A stretch of 64,000 nt of DNA from assembly GCF_000484535.1 (NCBI RefSeq), contig NC_022600.1:2728001-2792000 (forward strand), written 5' to 3'. This document shows, in pieces, positions 12,178 to 20,953 of this stretch. The notes under the pieces are model-generated. The model did not search any database. It saw only the letters and a program-made list of their open reading frames with translations, and was not told the DNA's origin. The position numbers were made by a program, and so were the translations under genes. Positions within the stretch are counted from its first letter, which is position 1; each line of letters starts with the position of its first letter. The DNA is from Gloeobacter kilaueensis JS1 (lineage in GTDB: Bacteria; Cyanobacteriota; Cyanobacteriia; Gloeobacterales; Gloeobacteraceae).

Positions 12178-13542
12178 ATGGGTGCCATCACTACCTCCAT
12201 CTTCGATCTGTTCAAAGTCGGGCCAGGACCGTCCAGTTCGCACACGATCGGCCCGATGAAGGCGGCGTTTGATTTTCTCAGTCGCACCAGTGCCCTGGAT
12301 CGCTCGGTGCTGGATCAAGCGGCGGCAATCGATATTTTTTTGTACGGCTCGCTGAGCGCCACCGGCAAAGGCCACGGCACCGACCGGGCGCTGGTGGCGG
12401 GGCTGTTGGGCTGGACGCCGGAAGGGTGCGATCCTGCAGCATTCTCGCAGTTGCTGACACGCCCCGACGACTGCTACACCGTTCGGATTCATGACCGGAC
12501 TTTCGTGATCAGCGCCCAGCACATTCATTTTGTGCGCGGCCAGCACGACTTTCCTTTCAGCAACACGCTCATCGTTCGCCTCACAGGTGTGGAAGGGACG
12601 CTCTACGAAGAGGAGTATTACTCGGTAGGCGGCGGATTCATCCAGCGCAAGGGCGAAGATGCCGTTATAAGTAGCCGGGAGCCGCCCTACCCCTACGGAA
12701 CGATGGGCGAATTGAAGGAGCATCTAGCCCGCCACCAACTGGGCCTCGCCGAACTCATCGTCCGCAACGAGATCGCCCTTACCGGCCAATCCCGCGCCCA
12801 GATCGATCGCCGCATCGACGCCATCTTTGGCTTTATGCACCGGGCCGTCGAGCGCGGCCTTACAACCGAGGGCACGCTGCCCGGTTTCATTCACCTGCAG
12901 CGCAAGGCTCCCGGCCTGTTGCGGGCCGCCCGTACCCTCCCGGAGGGCTCCGACAGCTTCCTGGTCTTGCTAAACGCTTACTGCCTGGCAGCCTCCGAAG
13001 AAAATGCCGCCGGTCACATCGTCGTCACCGCTCCCACCTCGGGAGCCTCCGGTGTCATTCCCGGCGTCAGCTATCTGCTCAAAAAACACTGCCGCTACAG
13101 CGACGAAAAACTGCGCGTGGGGCTCCTCGCCGCCGCTGCCGTCGGCTTTCTGGTCAAGCACAACGCCAGCATCTCCGGCGCAGAGATGGGTTGCATGGGC
13201 GAGATCGGCACCGCCTCGGCGATGGCGGCAGCGATGCTCACCCACGCCGCCGGACTCCCCGTCGAGGCGGTGGAGGCCGCCGCTGAGATCGCCATCGAGC
13301 ACCACCTGGGCATGACCTGCGACCCGATCGGCGGCTACGTGCAGATTCCGTGCATCGAGCGCAACGCCATGGGGGCGGTCAAAGCCTACAACGCCTATCT
13401 GCTCGCCGCCGGTAACACCCAGCAGCAAAAGATCTCGCTGGACCGGGTGATCGCGGTGATGCGCGCCACCGGCTACGACATGTCCAAAAAATATAAAGAA
13501 ACTTCTGAAGCTGGACTGGCCCTCAACAGCACCGAGTGTTAG
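12178..13542 (+). CDS. sdaA: L-serine ammonia-lyase (L-serine dehydratase), single chain
   Basis: A 454-residue iron-sulfur enzyme that deaminates L-serine to pyruvate and ammonia. The beta-type domain comes first (VGPGPSSSHTIGPMKAA at about 14-30) and the alpha-type domain second (APTSGASGVIPG, SGAEMGCMGEIGTASAMAA and MTCDPIGGYVQIPCIERNAM). The three cysteines of the last two motifs are the expected ligands of the oxygen-sensitive [4Fe-4S] cluster. Fusion of both domains is the usual form in Gram-negative bacteria. I chose ATG 12178, as it gives the standard N-terminus (MGAITTSIFDLFK); the frame is open about 22 codons further upstream. Confidence 0.94.
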   Translation: MGAITTSIFDLFKVGPGPSSSHTIGPMKAAFDFLSRTSALDRSVLDQAAAIDIFLYGSLSATGKGHGTDRALVAGLLGWTPEGCDPAAFSQLLTRPDDCYTVRIHDRTFVISAQHIHFVRGQHDFPFSNTLIVRLTGVEGTLYEEEYYSVGGGFIQRKGEDAVISSREPPYPYGTMGELKEHLARHQLGLAELIVRNEIALTGQSRAQIDRRIDAIFGFMHRAVERGLTTEGTLPGFIHLQRKAPGLLRAARTLPEGSDSFLVLLNAYCLAASEENAAGHIVVTAPTSGASGVIPGVSYLLKKHCRYSDEKLRVGLLAAAAVGFLVKHNASISGAEMGCMGEIGTASAMAAAMLTHAAGLPVEAVEAAAEIAIEHHLGMTCDPIGGYVQIPCIERNAMGAVKAYNAYLLAAGNTQQQKISLDRVIAVMRATGYDMSKKYKETSEAGLALNSTEC

Positions 13543-13574
13543 GCTGCACAGAGCCTGTTTACCGCGATAAATTC

Positions 13575-14423
13575 ATGAGTGCAGTTCCCGATATCGCCCT
13601 CAACGACGGTAGAACGATTCCGCAGCTGGGCTTTGGCGTCTTTCAGATTGCCCCGGCGGACACCGCCCAGGCGGTGGGTAGAGCGCTGGAAATCGGCTAC
13701 CGGCACATCGATACAGCCCAGATGTATCGCAACGAGCAGGGCGTGGGCGAAGCGGTCAAAGCCTCCGGCCTCGATCGGGACGACATCTTTATCACCAGCA
13801 AGCTCAGCAACAAGTTTCATCGTCCGGACGATGCCCGGCGGGCCTTCGACGCGACCCTTGCTGCTCTGGGCTTCGACTATGTGGACCTGTTTCTCATTCA
13901 CTGGCCCCTGCCCACGCTCTACGACGGCGATTACGTCTCGACCTGGAAAGCGCTCGAAGAATTTCACCGCGACGGTCGTGCCCGCTCGATCGGCGTGTCG
14001 AACTTTCAGATCGATCACCTGGAGCGGCTGATCGCTGAGACCGAGATCGTACCGGCAGTGAACCAGATCGAGGTCCACCCCTACTTCACCAACGACGCGC
14101 TGCGCCACTACGGTCAGGCCCATCACATTGTCACCGAGGCGTGGTCGCCCATCGCCCAGGGCAAAGTGCTGGGCGACCCGACCATCGGCCAGATCGCCCA
14201 AAAAGTAGGCAAAACTCCAGCCCAGGTCGTTTTGCGCTGGCACATCCAGCGCGGCGACATTGTCTTTCCCAAGTCGGCCACACCGGCGCGGATGCAGGAG
14301 AACTTCGATCTGTTTGACTTTGAACTCGTACCGGCAGACATCGCTGCTATCACTGCCCTCGACCAGGGCGAGCCGGGGCGCACCGGCCCGAACCCTGACA
14401 AATTTGCCTGGGTTCCCGCCTGA
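13575..14423 (+). CDS. Aldo/keto reductase
   Basis: A 282-residue NADPH-dependent reductase of the AKR superfamily (2,5-diketo-gluconate reductase-like, AKR5 group). It folds as a TIM barrel. Signatures are GYRHIDTAQMYRNEQGVGEA, with the catalytic Asp and Tyr, ITSKLSNKFH (the catalytic Lys), DLFLIHWPLP (the catalytic His), GVSNF, and the cofactor-loop segment FPKSATPARMQENFDLFDF near the C-terminus. It starts at ATG 13575, 32 bp after sdaA on the same strand, so the two may share a transcript. The natural carbonyl substrate cannot be told from the sequence. Confidence 0.92.
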   Translation: MSAVPDIALNDGRTIPQLGFGVFQIAPADTAQAVGRALEIGYRHIDTAQMYRNEQGVGEAVKASGLDRDDIFITSKLSNKFHRPDDARRAFDATLAALGFDYVDLFLIHWPLPTLYDGDYVSTWKALEEFHRDGRARSIGVSNFQIDHLERLIAETEIVPAVNQIEVHPYFTNDALRHYGQAHHIVTEAWSPIAQGKVLGDPTIGQIAQKVGKTPAQVVLRWHIQRGDIVFPKSATPARMQENFDLFDFELVPADIAAITALDQGEPGRTGPNPDKFAWVPA

Positions 14424-14440
14424 GCACGAGGCTTTGGAGC

Positions 14441-16327
14441 TTACTTGGGCGGAGGCACAAGGGGCTTGAGAATGGCGCTTACCAGATCGGCGCTGCCTTT
14501 CTGGCGTTCAAGGTGAGGATATTTTTCGCCTTCTTTATAGTCGAGGCGGTAGGTGCGGTAGTACTCCTTGTTGGTCACGAGCAGTTCCAGGGGGGCACTG
14601 GCGGTCCTGGTCTGGGCCACCGCCTCGCGCAGCCGCTCCGGCGACCAGGCCCGACCGTTTACAGCGAGGAGCTTCATATCGGGCGCAATTCCGGCATTTG
14701 CTGCCGCCTTGCCCGGCACGACATCGATGATCGTGCCCTCCTTGTTATCGACCAGCAGACCGATCGAGTAGGCGAGGTTGGTGAATTTGCCCTCCGTCTC
14801 ACTTGCCTTAAATAGTTCGGAGCGCTCGGGGGTGTAGACCAGTTTCCAGCCGCCGTTCTCGATGCCGCCCAGCGGAGCGCCCTCGGCGGTCGATTGCAGC
14901 CGGGTGCGCAGAAACTGTGCCCAGTCGTAGGGAACGACGGCGTTGAGGGTGGCGACCACCTCCTCGAAGGTGTAGGTCTTGAGTGCCGGTGCGCCGCCCG
15001 GCCCGCCGTGGAAGCGGCGGCAAAAGTCGTTGAGCGAGAGCTTGCCGCCACTTTTGGTGCGAATCAGCGTGTCCGCCTCCAGCCAGATCAAAAGCCCCTC
15101 CGGGTAGTAGTCCTGGCTGCGGCGCAGGGTAGTCCAGGCGCGGGAGGTGTTGTCGCGCAGGGGCGCGGCGTCGGCGGTGTCCTGCAGGGGCCGCCAGCTC
15201 CGGCCAGGGCGGTTGTCCATCGCGGCGGCGGTGAGTGCCAGCCCGTCGCGGGATTCGTCGGGACCGAGCAGGCCGCTGCGACCGGTGAGCACCCAGCCCA
15301 GGTACTGGGTCAGCCCCTCGTAGACCCAGAGCAGATCGTCCTTCATCGGCACCAGATAGTCCGGCGTCGCCAGATCCGCCGGGCGGCGGTACTTGCCGTT
15401 CCAGGAGTGGGTGTACTCGTGGGGCAGTAGGCCGGCGTTTGCCTTAAAAATGGTGTCGTCTGAGAAGGTCTGCTCGTCGGTGCCGTTTTCGCTCGACTCG
15501 TGGTGCTCAAGCCCCCGGCCATCGATCGCATCGCTCAGCGTCCAGAGAAAGTGATAGTCGCGGTAGTGGCGCGCCCCGTAGAGGGCGTAGGCTTCGCTCA
15601 CCAGCTGCTTATACTGCTCGATGCGCCTGGGTTTGATCGCAAGCGCCTCGGCGCTGTCGGCCACCAGGTCGATCTGGTGGGTGGGATTGACTCCGGCGGG
15701 ACTCAGTTCGACTTTGCGGTAGTACTGGCCGCTCACCAGCGGCGAATCGATGAGGGTGGTGAGGGTGGCGGGTAAAAAATCGATCGTTCCGTTGGCCTCC
15801 TTCGCCACCGGTAGAGCCGTGCCGTAGCGCCAGCCGGACGGCAGCTTCAGACTCGCCGTATAAGTGAGGCTGTCGCTCGGGTTGCCGTCCGGATAGAGGA
15901 CCAGGGTATTCCAGTCGATCACCGCCAGTTTGTCGGTGGTGGCGGTGCCGTTGCGACCGGCAAGAAAGTCGAAGTTGACCTCCAGTTGCTCGACACCCGC
16001 AGGCACGGTGAGATGAAAAGCGTGCATCTCGACGAGATCCCGCCGCCAGGGAATCGTCTGGCCTCCGGCCTTCAGTTTGAGATTGACGAGATTGCGAATC
16101 GGCCCCGTGGCAGCGTGGTTGCCCGGAATCCACTTTGGATAGACCAGGGTGGTCTCCCCCGGCGTAACCGGTATCGTCAGGTGGGCGTGGAAGACCTGAC
16201 GGGCCGCCTCCGTGGCATCGACTTCGAGGATAATCGGGCGACTGGAGGGCTGAGCAAAGCCGGCAGGGGCCATTGCCAGGCCGGCCAGAATCGAAGATAG
16301 GATCGATAGTGCAATTTGCCTTGACAT
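14441..16327 (-). CDS. M61 family glycyl aminopeptidase-like protease with PDZ domain
   Basis: A 628-residue exported metallopeptidase. A signal peptide covers about 1-25 (cleavage near GFAQPSS). An N-terminal beta domain runs to about 240. The catalytic domain has HEYTHSWN near residue 303, the HExxH-like zinc site of family M61, and the downstream Glu probably in VYEGLTQYLG. A PDZ domain at about 505-590 (GLLVDNKEGTIIDVVPGKAA) follows, as in Sphingomonas glycyl aminopeptidase. It would trim peptides with N-terminal Gly or Ala in the periplasm. It converges on the aldo/keto reductase gene. Specificity is by family only. Confidence 0.9.
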   Translation of the reverse strand: MSRQIALSILSSILAGLAMAPAGFAQPSSRPIILEVDATEAARQVFHAHLTIPVTPGETTLVYPKWIPGNHAATGPIRNLVNLKLKAGGQTIPWRRDLVEMHAFHLTVPAGVEQLEVNFDFLAGRNGTATTDKLAVIDWNTLVLYPDGNPSDSLTYTASLKLPSGWRYGTALPVAKEANGTIDFLPATLTTLIDSPLVSGQYYRKVELSPAGVNPTHQIDLVADSAEALAIKPRRIEQYKQLVSEAYALYGARHYRDYHFLWTLSDAIDGRGLEHHESSENGTDEQTFSDDTIFKANAGLLPHEYTHSWNGKYRRPADLATPDYLVPMKDDLLWVYEGLTQYLGWVLTGRSGLLGPDESRDGLALTAAAMDNRPGRSWRPLQDTADAAPLRDNTSRAWTTLRRSQDYYPEGLLIWLEADTLIRTKSGGKLSLNDFCRRFHGGPGGAPALKTYTFEEVVATLNAVVPYDWAQFLRTRLQSTAEGAPLGGIENGGWKLVYTPERSELFKASETEGKFTNLAYSIGLLVDNKEGTIIDVVPGKAAANAGIAPDMKLLAVNGRAWSPERLREAVAQTRTASAPLELLVTNKEYYRTYRLDYKEGEKYPHLERQKGSADLVSAILKPLVPPPK

Positions 16328-16423
16328 AAATTGGGTAGTAGATACAGTAGGTGCGCCGTTTCGAGCCCGACGGTGGGGTTATCGTACCATCCAGGCGGGC
16401 GCGCTCACTATCGGGAACGACCG

Positions 16424-17971
16424 ATGCTATACTGCGCCAACGTCCGAAGGAGAGAGCCTACGCAGCACGTTACCCACGGAGCCGTGGCCGCCGGTCATCC
16501 GCAGACAGCTGCCGCCGGGATCGAGATTCTGCGCCAGGGGGGCAACGCCTTCGACGCTGCGATCGCAGCGCTGCTTGCTGCCTGTGTGGCCGAGGCAACC
16601 CTCACTTCCCTGGGAGGTGCCGGCTTTTTGCTCGCCCACACTGCAACTGGTGAGAGCGTTCTGTTCGATTTTTTCTCCCAGACGCCGGGTGAACGGCGCT
16701 CGGAGCGGGAAGTCCACTTTTATCCGGTCGCCGTCGATTTTGGCGACGCCGTGCAGGAATTTCACATCGGTCCTGGCTCGATGGCTGTCCCTGGCACCGT
16801 GGCGGGCGTGTTCCATATCCATGGCCGCCTGGGCCGTCTGCCGATGGCAAAAGTTGCGGCCCCGGCGATCGAACTGGCCCGGCGCGGGCTGGAGATCGAT
16901 CCGTTTCAAAGCTTCTGCCGGGGCATTCTGGAGCCAATCTTGCTCGCCACACCGGGCGCACGCGCCCTGTTTGTCCCGCAGGGCCACTTGCAAAAACCGG
17001 GGGAACCCTGGGCTGCTCCTGAGCTGGCCGATACGCTCGATTGGCTGGTGGCTGAGGGACCGGATGTCTTTTATCGCGGCGAGATCGCCCATCGCCTCGT
17101 CGCCGATAGCGAGCGGCTGGGGGGCCATCTGACGGCAAAGGACTTACGGACCTACCGCGTCATCGAGCGCGAACCGCTGCGCTGGCCCTATCGGGACCGC
17201 TCGCTGTTGACCAATCCGGCTCCGAGTGCGGGCGGCACGCTTATCTGCTTTGCGCTGCAACTGTTGTCCCACTTCGATATCGGCACCCTGCGCTTCGGCA
17301 CAGCGGCCCATCTTGAGCTACTCACCGAAGTGATGCGCCTCACCGACGAAGCTCGCCGCGCCGACTTCAAACGCCAGGACAACACCTTTCTCTCGCCTGT
17401 GGTTCTCGACAGGTACGGCTCTCGCCTGCGCCGGCATTGGGGAAGCACGACCCATATCAGCGTCCTCGACGCCGAGGGCAACGCAGCGAGCGTCACCAGC
17501 ACCAACGGCGAGGGTTCCGCCTACGTCATACCCGGCACGGGGATCATGATCAACAACATGCTGGGCGAAGAAGATCTCCATCCCGAAGGCTTCGATCAGT
17601 GGCCCGTGGGCAGGCGCATCGCCTCAATGATGGCCCCCTCGATTGTCCTGCGCGACGGAGAGCCTGAGATCGTGCTTGGCTCCGGCGGTTCCAAACGCAT
17701 CCGCACCGCCCTTTTGCAGGTGCTCGCCAACTTGATCGATTTCCAGATGCCCCTTGCCCAGGCGATTGCCAGCCCCCGCATCCACTGGGAAAACCACATC
17801 CTGCACCTGGAGCCAGACCTCCAGCCCCCGCTCCATCTCGAAGACAGCTCAGCCGTCCTCTGGCGGGAGCAAAATTTTTATTTTGGCGGCGTTCACACCG
17901 TCCGCCGCACGGGGCAGGGATTGGAAGCGGAGGGTGACCATCGGCGCAGCGGCACAGCTCTACTTCTGTAG
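16424..17971 (+). CDS. ggt: Gamma-glutamyltransferase family protein
   Basis: A 515-residue Ntn-hydrolase precursor. Near the N-terminus are AAGHPQTAAAGIEILRQGGNA and LTSLGGAGFLL. The autocleavage and nucleophile site is STTHISVLDAEGNAASVT near residue 345, where the central Thr becomes the N-terminus of the small subunit. NNMLGEEDLHP and GSGGSKRIRTALLQVL complete the active-site loops. It transfers or hydrolyses gamma-glutamyl groups, for example of glutathione. I see no signal peptide from the start at 16424, so a cytosolic location or an alternative N-terminus is possible. It is divergent from the M61 peptidase and 18 bp upstream of the YrdC gene. Confidence 0.88.
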   Translation: MLYCANVRRREPTQHVTHGAVAAGHPQTAAAGIEILRQGGNAFDAAIAALLAACVAEATLTSLGGAGFLLAHTATGESVLFDFFSQTPGERRSEREVHFYPVAVDFGDAVQEFHIGPGSMAVPGTVAGVFHIHGRLGRLPMAKVAAPAIELARRGLEIDPFQSFCRGILEPILLATPGARALFVPQGHLQKPGEPWAAPELADTLDWLVAEGPDVFYRGEIAHRLVADSERLGGHLTAKDLRTYRVIEREPLRWPYRDRSLLTNPAPSAGGTLICFALQLLSHFDIGTLRFGTAAHLELLTEVMRLTDEARRADFKRQDNTFLSPVVLDRYGSRLRRHWGSTTHISVLDAEGNAASVTSTNGEGSAYVIPGTGIMINNMLGEEDLHPEGFDQWPVGRRIASMMAPSIVLRDGEPEIVLGSGGSKRIRTALLQVLANLIDFQMPLAQAIASPRIHWENHILHLEPDLQPPLHLEDSSAVLWREQNFYFGGVHTVRRTGQGLEAEGDHRRSGTALLL

Positions 17972-17989
17972 CAGGAAAAATTCTAAAAG

Positions 17990-18586
17990 ATGTCTGTTCT
18001 ATTCATCTCCGAAACAGCATTTCTGGCCCATCTCAGAGCGGGCGGGGTGGGTGTTCTTCCCACCGACACCGTGCCCGGCCTGGTCTGTCTGCCGCAGTAC
18101 GCCGATGGGATCTACGCGCTTAAGGGCCGCGACGAGAACAAACCTCTGATCCTGCTCGGCGCGGAGACCGCCGATCTCAAACCCTTTACCAACGGCTGGC
18201 TGCCGGAGTGGGCGGCGCTGACAGCGCGGGGCTGGCCCGGCCCCCTCACCCTGGCGCTGCCCGCCAGCGACCGAGTGCTGCCCCAACTGCACCGCAATCA
18301 ACAGACGATCGGCCTGCGCGTACCGGCCCACGCCGCAACCCGTGCCCTGCTTGCCCTGAGCGGTCCTCTCGCTTCGACGAGCGCCAATCGCTCCGGTGAA
18401 CCGGCCCTGCTGGAGCCAGAGGCGATCCGGGCCACCTTTGCCCACATCCCCTTGCTTGTCGGAGATTACTCCAGCAGTGGCATCGCATCTACGGTCGTGC
18501 GCTGGCAAATAGATGGCTGGCAGGTGCTGCGCCAGGGAAATTTCTGGCTTGAAGCCGACGGCGCTAGGGGTGCTGACGAGAGATGA
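17990..18586 (+). CDS. YrdC/Sua5-domain protein (threonylcarbamoyl-AMP synthase-like)
   Basis: A 198-residue YrdC-fold protein. GVGVLPTDTVPGLVCLP (about 18-34), KGRDENKPLILLG (about 45-57), IGLRVPAH and GPLASTSANRSGEPA are the family signature. These bind ATP, bicarbonate and threonine when making the t6A tRNA precursor. It is short and has no Sua5 C-terminal domain, so it is either TsaC or a paralogue such as YciO; the KGR motif and SANRSG favour TsaC. It ends over the start of an opposed small gene. The 18-bp spacing from ggt suggests co-transcription. Confidence 0.85.
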   Translation: MSVLFISETAFLAHLRAGGVGVLPTDTVPGLVCLPQYADGIYALKGRDENKPLILLGAETADLKPFTNGWLPEWAALTARGWPGPLTLALPASDRVLPQLHRNQQTIGLRVPAHAATRALLALSGPLASTSANRSGEPALLEPEAIRATFAHIPLLVGDYSSSGIASTVVRWQIDGWQVLRQGNFWLEADGARGADER

Positions 18587-18764
18587 ACTTTTCGTACTCC
18601 GCCTGGCTCTGGTAAAGCAGGTTGTGACAGAGATTGTTTGTGTCGAGAGCGTTGGGGAGTAGCTTGCGAGCCTGCAGAGCCATGTGTAGCTGCAGATGGG
18701 CTACATAACCGCCAATTTCGCCGGTGGGCTCGCTCAACGCATCTGGATGCAAGGGTGTACTCAA
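18564..18764 (-). CDS. Small hypothetical protein
   Basis: A 66-residue protein on the minus strand beginning at TTG 18764, which an AGGAGAATCCT ribosome-binding stretch precedes at good spacing. The sequence (EIGGYVAHLQLHMALQARKL, then NLLYQSQAEYEKFISRQH) is helical and rich in Gln and His, with no membrane segment or known motif. Its 3' end overlaps the convergent YrdC gene by 23 bp. The strong ribosome-binding site is the main reason to keep it. Confidence 0.5.
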   Translation of the reverse strand: MSTPLHPDALSEPTGEIGGYVAHLQLHMALQARKLLPNALDTNNLCHNLLYQSQAEYEKFISRQHP

Positions 18765-18898
18765 AGGATTCTCCTAACTCCGACGGCCAACTGCATGTGT
18801 GCCCAAGTTACCATGCACTGTTAAAGAGGATAAGGGAGCGTAACACTCCTTAACGACTCGATCTTAGCCTCACACTTGAACTGGCATTTCGCACCGCT

Positions 18899-20953
18899 AT
18901 GGCCCCTGCCTGGAACTTCAGAAGCGCTTTTATCAGCCTTGAACCCGAGGTCCGCGCCCGGCTGGGCGAATACGCAGCCGGGGTGCTGGCCGCTCGCGGT
19001 ATCCGTGATCCCCATGCTATCACCGCCTTTTTGAAACCCCAACCCTGCCCACCGCTGGATACGATCAACTGGCCGCAGCTTGACGCGGCCACCGAAAGAA
19101 TCGTCACTGCAATCGCCGAGAACAAAAAACTACTTTTGACCTGTGACCGGCGCTTTGAGAGCCTGGTTGCAGCAGCACTGCTGCTCGATGCTCTGACTGC
19201 CGCCGGCGCGGACAGTCACTTTGTCCGCGACCCTCAACAGTTCGTAAACCAGGAACACATTGCTTCTCAAAGTGGGCCGACAGCCCTGGAGATCCGTATC
19301 GGGGGCGTTGCAGACACGATCTCTGGCGCGATCGTCCTGGAGGCGTGCCTCGGCCCGCTGGCGGATGCGGACGCCAATCTATTGCTCAATCCGCTGCAAC
19401 TGGAAGCATCTGTGCTCTGGCGGCACCTGCCGGAGGTGGGTCTGGCCTGGCTGCTCGCCGCCTCCGTGCTCACCCGCCTCGGTCGCTCCCAGGCGATAGC
19501 GAGCCAGTGGGTGGATCTGGTGCTGGCCGGTTGTGTCGCTGGGCTGGCCTCGCTTGAACACTGCCGGAATTTCGTGCTGGCCGGGCTGGCCCAGCCGGGC
19601 AGCGTGCGCCGTTCACCGCTGGATAATCTAATCGAGCGCTATCGGGGACAGCTTTTTAAGATCGCTTTTCCACTGGACGCTTTGAGCTATCTGGACGATC
19701 CGGCTGAGGCGGTGCAGTGGCTTTTAGGAGAGCCGTCGGTGGCCTGCTGCGAAGCCTTTGAGCGCCACCGGCTGGAGCACCAGCGGCAGATCGAAGCGGT
19801 TCTTCAGCAGGCGACGGCCCTCATCGAGCAGTTGGATCCGGCAGGGCGGCGCGAGCTGGTGCTCAGCCATCCCCGCTGGCCTTACCCGGTACTGCGGCTG
19901 GCGGCGGCGCGCCTCGCCGGCCGTTACCGCTGCCCGGTGGTGCTCATCACCTGTCCGGAGGAGTCGTCCCTTGCCTGCGGTTACGGCTACGCCCAGGACG
20001 TCGATCTGATCGCTGTCTTTGAAACCCTTGCTCCCTTGCTGGTGAGGGCGGGGGGCCAACCGGGGAGTGTGCGCTTCAGCTGCAAGAAAGAACACCTGGC
20101 GAGCCTGTGCCGGGCGCTGACACAGCAGTTGCAGCGCTGCACCGCTCCTGATCGCGATCACAACAGCGCTGCGATCGTGCTCGATGCGGAGACGATTCTT
20201 GATCTGCCGGCAGAACTCGATCGCCTCTTTCGCGAGGTCGAGCGACTAGCGCCCTTTGGTCCAGGCCAGCCCCGGCCCCTGGTCGCGCTGCGCAACTTTC
20301 GGCCCCAGTGGAGCCTGTCGCGCGACGGTCGCCACCTCGACTGCAAACTGGGAGCGCGCACGCTGAGGTGGCCTGACGGCGGCGATCAGCGCCATCGCTG
20401 GCAGCAGGAGCACCTGGTCGATCTCGTCTTTGAGCTGGAACCGTGGGAGGCGACGCTCTGGTGGGGCTGGATTCATCACCTGCAACCAGCTGAGCAGCGC
20501 ACCACAATCGAGGAGGAGACAAGCAGCCGCCGGTCGGTGCAGATCGAGGACTTTCGCCGCCTGGAGGCCAGCTTCTCGGAGTCGCTGCCTGCTCTGGTGC
20601 TGCGCCGCTGGCCCTGCTCAGCTGCGGAACTGGCGTCCCAACTGCAGCAAAGCCCCTGGCCAACGGTCGTTCTAGCCGGTCGCAGCGACGACTGGTCTCG
20701 ATCGCGCGGCTGGATTGTCGAGCTGTCCCGCCGCTGGCAGGCGGGGATGCGCGATCGCGAGGCACTCGAACTGGCAGGATTGCCGGGGCCGCTGTTGGAG
20801 CGGATTCTCGATTGGGCCGCCGCCGGTGGCGATCTCGTTCAGGGGGCGACCGCCATCTTGCAGGAGGCACGCGCCTTTCAGCACTGGCTGGACACTGCCC
20901 CAGCCGCTGAGATTGGCAGCCTGTGCGACCGACTTTTAAGCGGCGATGATTGA
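18899..20953 (+). CDS. RecJ-like protein with lost DHH catalytic motifs
   Basis: A 684-residue protein whose order of motifs follows RecJ: a helical N-terminus, then LLLTCDRRFESLVAAALLLD at about 78-97 where RecJ has the aspartate-rich DYDVDG motif, and IVLEACLGP at about 145 where RecJ has the DHH motif. LLLNPLQ, EVGLAWLL, DLVLAGCVAGLASLEHCRNFVLAGL, DALSYLDDPAEAVQWLL, RHRLEHQRQIEAVLQQA and RLAGRYRCPVVLIT match later RecJ blocks. The metal-binding acids are therefore largely missing, so a 5'-3' ssDNA exonuclease activity is unlikely. The next gene, a helicase relative with weak motifs, overlaps it by 8 bp, suggesting a stable pair. A structural or DNA-binding role is my inference; standard RecJ should be elsewhere in the genome. 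Confidence 0.75.
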   Translation: MAPAWNFRSAFISLEPEVRARLGEYAAGVLAARGIRDPHAITAFLKPQPCPPLDTINWPQLDAATERIVTAIAENKKLLLTCDRRFESLVAAALLLDALTAAGADSHFVRDPQQFVNQEHIASQSGPTALEIRIGGVADTISGAIVLEACLGPLADADANLLLNPLQLEASVLWRHLPEVGLAWLLAASVLTRLGRSQAIASQWVDLVLAGCVAGLASLEHCRNFVLAGLAQPGSVRRSPLDNLIERYRGQLFKIAFPLDALSYLDDPAEAVQWLLGEPSVACCEAFERHRLEHQRQIEAVLQQATALIEQLDPAGRRELVLSHPRWPYPVLRLAAARLAGRYRCPVVLITCPEESSLACGYGYAQDVDLIAVFETLAPLLVRAGGQPGSVRFSCKKEHLASLCRALTQQLQRCTAPDRDHNSAAIVLDAETILDLPAELDRLFREVERLAPFGPGQPRPLVALRNFRPQWSLSRDGRHLDCKLGARTLRWPDGGDQRHRWQQEHLVDLVFELEPWEATLWWGWIHHLQPAEQRTTIEEETSSRRSVQIEDFRRLEASFSESLPALVLRRWPCSAAELASQLQQSPWPTVVLAGRSDDWSRSRGWIVELSRRWQAGMRDREALELAGLPGPLLERILDWAAAGGDLVQGATAILQEARAFQHWLDTAPAAEIGSLCDRLLSGDD